Positions 55,851 through 64,000 of a stretch of DNA of 64,000 nt are shown in pieces. Each line of letters starts with the position of its first letter. Position 1 is the stretch's first letter. Origin of the DNA: Hyaloscypha bicolor E (lineage: Eukaryota > Ascomycota > Leotiomycetes > Helotiales > Hyaloscyphaceae); the NCBI RefSeq assembly GCF_002865645.1, contig NW_020194643.1, positions 736,119-800,118 of the forward strand. The letters are read 5' to 3'. The position numbers and the translations under genes were made by a program. The notes beneath the pieces are model-generated. The model worked only from the letters and a program-made list of their open reading frames with translations. It did no database searches and was not told the origin of the DNA.

Positions 55851-57390
55851 AGAGAGCTTTATAAGTAAGAGTAAGGCTATAAGGGTTTATATAAGGAAAG
55901 AAGAAGCTTTATAAGCTTATAAGATAGCTTAGAAAAAATAATAAATAAAAGAAAAAGCTATAATAAATTATAAAAAATAAAAAAAAGCTTTATAAATATA
56001 AATAAAGGCTAAAAAAAGCTATAAATAAGAATATAAGTAATAAGTTACTTATAGAGGCAAGTAAGACTTAAAAGGGCTTATAAAAGAAAAAGAGCTTTAT
56101 AAATAAAAGTAAAAACTATAATAATTTATAAAATAATTCTATAAATATAAATAAGGCTTAAGAAAGCCTATAAGAAAAGAAAAGAGCTTTATATATATAA
56201 ATAAAACTATAATAATTTATAAAGAAAAGTAAAAAGCTTTATAAAAATAATATTATTTCTTTTATAATTAAAAAGAATTTTTATAAATTTTAATTAAATA
56301 TAAGTTCTTATATATATATAAATAATTAAAATATATAATTAATAAATTTAAGACTTTAATATTTATATAATTAATAATTTAAATAATTTAAAGAAATTAT
56401 TTAAAGTTTAAAGTTTAAGAATTTATAAAATTAATTATTTAAAAATATAATATAATATAAAAAAGAATTTTATAAATTAATTAAATAATATATAATATAA
56501 GAAATATATAACTGAAATGATTTATTAAAATAGCTTTTAAATTAAGAAATATATTTTTAATATTTTAATTTAAAAAGAATTTTAAAAAGAATTTATATTT
56601 TTAATATATTTTTAAATATAATTTTTTTTAAAAAGCTTTTTTAATTAAAGTTTTTTAATTAAAGTTTTTTAAAATTATTATATAAAAATTATATTTAATA
56701 TTTAAAGACTTTTTTTAAAATAAACTTATATTAAGAAAATATTATTAACTTTTAATAATAATTTATTTTAAAAACTTATAAATAATTTTATTATATAATA
56801 TAATAGCTTTTATTTTTTAAAAATATATTTTTATATTTAAAGAAAAATAAAGAAAAATATTATTTAATATTAATAAATTTCTTTATATAATATTTATTAA
56901 TAAAAGAATTTAGAATTAAAAATATTATATAAAGCTTAATAAACTTTTATTATTTTATAATTTTTAAGCTTATTTATTTTTATTTTTATTAAAATACTTA
57001 TATTATAGAATTTAATTTTATTAGACTTATATTATTAAGATTTAATAATTATAAATTTTAATATATAAGATATTTTTTATATATTTTATAATAATATAAA
57101 ATAAGTTTATATATTAAATAATATTTTAAATTTAGATTTATTATAATTTTTATTAAATTAAATTAAATATTTAAAAGAATTATATTAATATTATATATTT
57201 AATTAAAATATAAATTAAGGAAATATTTTATATAAAAAGAATATAAAAGAAAAAAAAGAATTAAGAAAGCTTTATAGAAATAATAAATAAAAGTTTATAA
57301 ATCTAAATTCTTATATATATAAATAATTAAAATATATAATTAATAATTTAAAGAACTTATATTAAGTTTAAAGTTTAAGAATTGTAATAT
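55850..57390. repeat. Extremely AT-rich degenerate repeat zone
   Basis: Composition is almost only A and T, with G/C largely confined to AAGCTT/AGGCT modules. A GAGCTTTATAAATA...ACTATAATAATTTATAAA unit recurs at ~55853, 55944, 56089 and 56185. A second repeat (TTCTTATATATATAAATAAT, then AATATATAATTAATAA, then AGTTTAAAGTTTAAGAAT) occurs at ~56302-56425 and ~57305-57385. No coding potential. Confidence 0.65.
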
Positions 57391-57769
57391 ATATAGGGTC
57401 ACACGTGACTTAAGGGCATGTAACGAATCTCGGATATTACGGGTATTAATTAGGGAGTTCGGTAGCCCTTTAATATCCCAACTAATTACTATTTATATTA
57501 TATGTATTACGCTTATAAATTACTAATTATATATATACTATCGGGGCCTCCTATTTAGAGGGGGCTTCCCTGGACCTTATAGGAGAAATAGAGATTAGTT
57601 TTATACTAAATTTAATACTATGGTTTTATAATATACTAATTTATTCTATTATCTTATTACCTACTAATAAATACCTTATAAGCTAATCTCTCTATTTTTA
57701 AAGAAGGTAATTTAATAAGTAATTATATCTCGAAATCTATAAAATATATAATCCCTTACTAAAGCTATT

Positions 57770-59000
57770 TCTATAAAGGAAGTCAAATAGATTAACTCTA
57801 ATACGAGTAATAGTAAAGACTCGTCTAATACTTTTAATAGGGCCCCTCAGGAGCCTTCGAGAGCCAGTAATAATAACGTAAATAATCCCAGTAATAATTA
57901 AGATACCAAGATTAATACCCGAGTTACTACTACCCAAGCTATAGAATAGGGCTTATATACTAAAGTCAAAGTACTCTAATAAAAGCAAGAATTAGTAAAT
58001 ATAATTAACTAATATATCCTATAATTAGAGTAATATAAGAATATTTTTAGGGATATCTTATAATTTACTATATTTTATAGAAACTCTATTTATAAGTCTA
58101 TCTTATCTTTCTTAGTAATTCCTACTAGGGAACTTCCTAAAATAGGATTAGAATCTATTCTCTTTCCTAATATAATAAGCTTTAAGAATAATCTTAATAC
58201 TATTTATTAGGAGCTACTATATAATATCCTGAAAATATATTTGAACTAAGAGAAGCTTCTTAAGGTCCGGATACCTAACTTATATTATAGAAAGTTTCTT
58301 AAGAAATAAAGAATATTTATATTTTCCTGGAAGATAGTCTTTAGGATCTAACCTTAAACTTATAATAAATACTCTTCTAAAGTTAACTCTATTACAAGTG
58401 CCTTTAGGAACGAATCTTATAATACTTGAGAGGCTATAATAAAGTAAAGCCTACTATTATATAAGGTCTATTAGAAGTAATTTAAGGCCTATTTGGCTAA
58501 TATATTCCAAGTATCTCAAACCCGTTAATAAGACGCCTTTAAGGAACTCCAAGATCTTTATTAGAAGAATGGCAAGATAGTTACTAAGTTATATATTCGA
58601 ATAATTAGTCTTGAAATTAACTAGGACCTATACCCTAAGAGAAACCGGATCCGGACTCTTAATACTACTTTATCTAACTATAAGACTTATTAGATACTTA
58701 TATCTATTTTCTTAGGAAATAAGGCAGTATCTATTTCTGAATAGCTTAAGAAAGCTTAGAAAGCAGAGTATATTACTTATTCTAAATTAAGAAGAGTAAA
58801 GACAGGAAAGTCTAATAAAAGTAACTTTACTCCCAAAAACCCTAACTTAGTAAATTCTGATTTATAAGGCTATTGAAAAAGGAAGAATAAGCTCTAAAGA
58901 TTATATAAGAAACCCTTAGGTAATACTTTAGCTTTTTTAAGGCCTTAATAAAGTACTAGTTCTATTTCCGGTATAATTTATTAGACTTATAAATAGAAAA
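57770..59000 (+). pseudogene. gag-like remnant
   Basis: Protein-like sequence with many stops, including GNFLK, RSGYLTYI, and a segment ETGSGLLILLY before a possible zinc-knuckle region near 58860-58905. There a C-x2-C-type motif seems to have decayed (KAIEKGRISSKDYI). Order and position just upstream of pol support gag. Low sequence conservation keeps this tentative. Confidence 0.4.
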
Positions 59001-59199
59001 GATACTTCTCAGGAAGTATAAAGTATTTCAAGTATACTAAATAGGCTCGGCAGAACCCTAATAAGGCCAAAACTATAAAAGAATTAAGGTATTTATAGAA
59101 ATAGATTAATATTATAGCTATAAAAAAGTATTCTAAAGGAGATTCTTTTAAGAAATAGAGAGAAAAAAAGGCCAAATCTTGAATATTAATAATTTTAGC

Positions 59200-62100
59200 T
59201 ATAATAAAAAAGATATATTATTTTATATAACTATTTAAATAAGATTAATATAGCCAGAAATAAGTATCTTAGAAGTATATAGTAGATTTAGTAATACCGG
59301 ATTAGATTATAACTTCCTTAATAATAATTAGGCTTAAAGCTAAAGCTTTATTATTTTAGCTAAATATAACCAAGAATTTATAATCTTTTATAAGAACTAA
59401 TTTAAGATCTATTAAGTTTATAATCTTGAGATATTTATTATAGATAATTATAGTAAGATATATTCTTTTAAGCTCCGGTTCTATAAGTATAAGAATATTA
59501 GCTCTTATAGCCTCGTTTTTAGTATAGAATTTTATAAAGTAATTCTTATATAATATATAGACTATATTAAGAAATAATAGATATATATACCTATATAGCC
59601 TAATAATATTAAGATCCTAATACTAAAAGAATTTAGTAAGGAGCTTAACTAGTACCCTGAGCTAGTACCTCAAGTCTTATTTTTAACTAAAGATAAATAT
59701 AACTATCCTAGATAATAGGCTTTATATATTTATAATAGTTACTAGGTCTCTATTTTATTATATGGTTCTAGTAATACTAAATAGGAGTTTTTAATATAGT
59801 AAATTAATATTCTCCGGAAAGGGGCCTTAGAGATATTTATCTACTTCCGGAATAATAAATATAAAGACTTCTTAGAGGTTTTTAACTCTAATAAAGCTTC
59901 GGAACTTCCTAATCTTAGCGGTATTAAATACTTTATTAATATAGATAATATAGTCTTATATAGGCCTTTATATAATTTATTAGAGATTTAACTAGAAGTA
60001 TTATATCTGTATTTATAGAATATATTTTATAAATATTAGATAAGGCCTAGTAAAAGCCTAGTAAGGATACTTATTCTTTTTATTTCCAAGAAAAATAGAG
60101 AACTATATTTTTATATTAATTATTATAGACTTAACTAAATTATAATTAAGAATTAGTATCTGCTTTCTCTTATTAATAAGACTTTTAACTAGCTCTGAGA
60201 AGCCAAGATTTTTATAAAGCTAGATCTTAAGAATATATATTATTAGATAAGAATTTATAAAAAATATAAATAGAAAACGGCTTTTAGGACTTGCTATAGC
60301 TATTTTAAATATTTTATAATATCTTTTGGGCTAGCTAATATACTAGCCATATTTCAAATATATATTAATATTATATTTATAGGGCTTTTGAATTATTTTA
60401 TAGTTATTTATTTAAATAATATTCTTATTTACTCTCGAAATAAAGGTAAATACTATAATTATATTTACTAGATACTTACTAGGCTATATAAAAATAACCT
60501 ATTTTATAAACTTAGTAAATATAAGTTTAATATTAAGGAAATCGAATTTTTGGGCTTCCTTATTAGAATAAAAGATATTTATATAGATCCTAAATAGGTC
60601 TATAGTATTATTAAATAGCCAGAACCAGAATTATTCTATAATATCTAAGTATTTCTTGGATTTACTAATTTCTATTATAGATTTATTTACTATTACTTTC
60701 AGGTAACTATAGGCTTAATAAATCTCTTAAAAGAAATAGAAAAGGGCCGGAAATCTGGTTTCTTTATATAAATAAATAAAGTAGCTAAAAGCTTTAAGAC
60801 TTTAAAAAAAGCTTTTACTATAATACCTATCCTAGTTTATTTTAATCTTTTTAAAAAAATTTATATTAAAACTAATATATTAAAATTTGTAATTACTAGT
60901 ATTATTTTATAATAAGTTAATTTTAGTAATAGCCCGAAAAAATATTAGTATCTAGTAATATTCTGGTTCTAGAAACTTTCTAGAGCCAAATATAACTATA
61001 GTACCTATAATAGAAAGCTACTTATAATTATTAAAGCTTTTAAGTATTAATACTATTACCTTAAAGGGTCTAGGTTTATAATTAAGGTTATTATAGACTA
61101 TAATAATCTCTAATACTTTATAGAAATAAAGTATCTAGAGAACTATTAAGTATATTAGGTAATATATCTTATAATATATAATTTTAATATTATTTACTAT
61201 AAAGGTACCTCAAATCTAGTAAATAGACTTAATAGAAGACCTAATTATAAAAAAGGTCCTATTAATATAACTTGGCTTCTAATCTTTTAGAATAAGTTAA
61301 AAAGAGCTTTTATAATTATAATTCAGAGATTCTTATAAATATCTAAAGAGTTCCCTCTTTAAAATAAGTATTATTTAATACTTATTATATTTATAATAGC
61401 TAAAGAGAAATATTTATTATAAGACAAATAAATAAATTATCTTATAGATCTCTTAACTATAGAATTAGTTAAGAAATAAGATATAGGAAAATGCCTTAAA
61501 AGCTCTACTATTATAGCTAAGGTAATAAGAGTATTTATAATTATATTATTTAATAGAACTAAAAACTTCTTGGTTTTCCGAGTTTTTGAATTAGATAATT
61601 ACAAATATCTAATTTCCTATATATAGATATATATAGCTATTAAAAGAGCTATAGTACTAGCCCCTCTATCTAAATCCCTTCTAGATATTATCTAGATAGC
61701 TTAGAGAAATAATTCTTAATATTAGAATATTATAAAATAGAGACTTAATAAGAAAGATACTAAAAGAAAAGAAATCTGGAAAAATAATTCGGGCTTACTT
61801 AGGTACTATTTAAGAATTATTATATCTAATAATCCCGCTTTATATTAAGAAGTTATAAAGCTTTATTATAATAACCTAATAGCCGGATATTATAGAATAG
61901 AGAAGATTTTCGAGCTTTTTAGAAAGTTCTAATATTAGAAGAATATAAAAGGAGATATTTATAATTATTATTAAGAATATAATATTTACTAGAGAATTAA
62001 AATAAAGAGATATTTGCTATATAGTTTACTTAGTAGTTTATTATAGCCTGAAAACCCCTAAAATAAGATCTCTATAGATTTTATTATAGGTTTACTACTA

Positions 62101-63080
62101 TATAAGAACCTAATAGAAGGTCTCGATTTTAATATAATTCTTATAATTATTAACTAGTATTTTAAAATAATAAAATATATTATATATTATAAGACTATTA
62201 ATTCTTTAAAACTTACTAAAATTATATAGGAATATGTTTTCTTAATCTTTAGCTCCCCTAATAGAATTATTTCTGACTAAGAAATAGTATTTATTAGCTA
62301 GTTCTAATCTGCTTTCTGCTTTTATTTAATATATAAATAGTATTTAAATATAGCTTATTATTCTTAGATAAATAATTAGATAGAAAGATAGAACTAGGCC
62401 CTGGAATATTATCTAAGATATTATTATAATATCTAAAAGAATAACTAGTTTAAGAAGTTATTTTTTATAGAATTTATATATAATAACTTAAAATATTAGA
62501 TTTTATAGAATATATCTTTTTATATATATTATAAATACTATTCTTAATTTCTATAGAATTCTGAGAATAGAATTATAAGAAAAGTACTAGCTATATATAA
62601 GAGACTAGAAACTCTTAAAATAGAATAGAGAAAGCTTAAGAATTTATAATATTATATATAAAATAACCGGAAAACCTACTATAATAAATACTAGTTAGCT
62701 AAATACTATTTTAAAGAAACTTAAATAATATTATTAATAAGAAATATTAAACTTAAGGCAAGAAAGCTTAAGCCAAAATTTATAGATTTATTTAGGATTC
62801 TTAAATATATTAGTAATTTAGTATATAAATTAGAATTACTAAATATATATAATTATTTATATTTAATTTTCTATATTTTCTTTCTTAAAAAATATATAAT
62901 AAAAAAGAATTAAGAATTATATTTATATTTCTCTAGAAAACTTCTAGAATTAGTAAATAATAATAAAAAATAAGAATAGAAAATAGAAGCTATTATTAAT
63001 TACTAATAAGATAATAGAAATAAGAAGTAATAGTATTTAATTAAATAGAAAACCTAGCCTAAAGATTATAATATTTAATT
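59200..63080 (+). pseudogene. pol remnant: RT, RNase H, integrase, chromodomain
   Basis: Reverse transcriptase at ~60080-60650: PRKSNRELYFYINYYRLN, KIFIKLDLKNIYY, KTAFRTCYSYFKYFIISFGL and IEFLGFLI. The catalytic YxDD reads YLNN (~60406-60417). RNase H-like sequence with the tether runs ~60780-61230 (IKAFKYYYYYLKGSRF). Integrase lies at ~61850-62500, with a core like ISIDFIIGLLLYKN and RIISDQEIVFIS. Near 62985-63075 the sequence EAIINY followed by YLIKQKT-PKDYNI resembles a chromodomain (EAI-D-R, YLVKWKGYP-E-N). Dozens of in-frame TAG/TAA make it inactive. Confidence 0.7.
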
Positions 63081-63640
63081 ATCTATTTTCCCTAATCTTA
63101 AAAATTTTAAGAAACTTCTAAAATTATATAACTAAAACTATAGCTTAGAATCCAAAACTATCTTTTAATAATTTTTTAAAATTAAAAAGAATTCTAAACT
63201 ATTAAGAAAAAGGCTACTTAAAAGAAAAAGAGAACCTAAATAGCTAAGAAAAGATCTAGAATAATAATAGAGATATTCTTTTTCTAGATTTTTTATTTAT
63301 AAAGGTTTTCTAGAATTTTATTAAGGCTTATAAGAATTATATTTAAATTATTAGAAAAAGATTTAGAATTAAGAAAGATTTATTATAAATAAACTAGCTA
63401 TAAGTATCTTAAATAAATAAACTTTAATTCTTATAAATTCCTAATTCCTAAAATAAAAATACTAAATACTAGTCCTATTTAGGATTTAGTAAAGAATTAG
63501 CTAATACTTTCCGGAATCTGCTTATTTCTTAATAAAATATAATTATATTATAATAATATTAGTATTAAGAATATTAAAAGAAGTAAATAAAAAACTTATA
63601 ATAGCTAAAGAATTTTATATAGGATTTTTCTTCATTATAG

Positions 63641-64000
63641 TAATTATTCTTACTCTATGGCTGATAATTCACATCCCCAACGGAGACTTGTTTGAGTTCT
63701 TTTTATAATTATTCGAAACCTTAAGAAAAAGAATAAAATTTATTTTATTTATTATTATGATAAATCCAATTATAGGATTTTTATTCAAAAAAGATTATAT
63801 AAATCCATAAATGATTAAAAGAATTTCTTTATGATATTTATAAATAAAAATTCTATAATTAGAATAATAATTTCGAATAATGGGCTCTAAATGATTTATC
63901 CAGATAATGATCATAAAATTCATAATCATAATTATTATATTTGTAATATCGGATAAATTTTGGACTAAAATCTTTAAATCCGGAAAATATTCTATATATA
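63641..64000. other. AT-rich DNA of different dinucleotide texture at the right edge
   Basis: From about 63640 TpG and CpA become common again (for example TATGGCTGATAATTCACATC, then CCAACGGAGACTTG) while the DNA stays AT-rich. This differs from the TpA-dominated gypsy block and may be a different repeat or less-mutated AT-rich DNA continuing off the window. No gene is readable. Confidence 0.45.

Larger units (their letters stand above)
57398..63640 (+). mobile_element. RIP-degraded Ty3/gypsy retrotransposon with chromodomain
   Basis: The + strand shows, through a mesh of stops, the ordered remnants of gag, reverse transcriptase, RNase H, integrase and a C-terminal chromodomain. That is the gypsy gene order of chromoviruses. 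A GC-normal segment at 57398-57570 (GGGTCACACGTGACTTAAGG, then TGTAACGAATCTCGG) could be part of a 5' LTR, but no matching 3' LTR is visible in the window, so both ends are approximate. Stops fall at former CAA/CAG/TGG-type codons. Dead element. Confidence 0.75.

Noticed and set aside
55850..57390. Centromere or mitochondrial insertion
   Set aside because: The block is short, is built of degenerate repeats and abuts a RIPped gypsy element. No mitochondrial gene can be read.
1..64000. tRNA or rRNA genes
   Set aside because: No A-box/B-box pair with a cloverleaf and no rRNA-like segment was seen by eye. A covariance-model scan could still find one.

Overview
The window is nuclear DNA of a filamentous ascomycete fungus. 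Genes have many short introns (about 45-190 bp) with GTRNGT donors, CTRAC-type branch sites and YAG acceptors. The encoded proteins are typical of Pezizomycotina: a Y_phosphatase3 phosphatase, a recyclin-1 F-box/Sec10 protein, an Eis1-like eisosome protein, a fungal INO80 subunit and a Yor1-type ABC transporter. The protein flavour suggests Leotiomycetes, but that is inference. AT-rich blocks full of TpA and poor in CpA/TpG, with CAG/CAA/TGG-type codons turned into stops, indicate repeat-induced point mutation (RIP).

Layout. (1) 1-5.2 kb: end of a gene running off the left edge, a small two-exon hypothetical gene and a seven-exon secreted alpha/beta hydrolase. (2) 5.23-18.00 kb: one 12.8-kb transposon-like element with long terminal inverted repeats and a 5-bp flanking duplication. 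Its interior is destroyed by RIP. It still shows the ghost of an integrase-core (DDE/rve-like) transposase at about 14.2-15.6 kb, remnants of other genes, internal direct repeats and a 104-bp palindromic insertion. (3) 18.0-20.1 kb: a dead GH114-type glycoside hydrolase gene next to the element. (4) 20.8-53.7 kb: a gene-rich stretch with a 769-aa protein of unknown function, the INO80 subunit Ies1, a bZIP-like protein, mitoribosomal mS41, an Irc20-type SNF2/RING helicase, recyclin-1, a tyrosine phosphatase, an Eis1-like protein, an Sfk1/Frag1-type membrane protein, the TFIIH kinase Cdk7/Kin28 and a 1485-aa ABC transporter. (5) 53.7-55.9 kb: intergenic DNA with a 68-bp tandem duplication and a cluster of CACGTG sites. 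(6) 55.9-64 kb: a second RIP block with an extremely AT-rich repeat zone and a RIP-killed Ty3/gypsy retrotransposon retaining traces of gag, RT, RNase H, integrase and chromodomain.

The genes do not form a pathway cluster. They are housekeeping and membrane-trafficking genes in alternating orientation, with three compact divergent pairs (mS41/IRC20, phosphatase/EIS1, SFK1-like/CDK7) and convergent 3' ends. Several encode parts of larger machines: chromatin (Ies1, Irc20), transcription (Cdk7, bZIP), plasma membrane and endocytic recycling (recyclin-1, Eis1, Sfk1-like, ABC transporter). The most unusual object is the 12.8-kb TIR element, whose ends remain almost unmutated while its core is ruined. 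All exon structures were inferred by hand from splice signals and reading-frame continuity.
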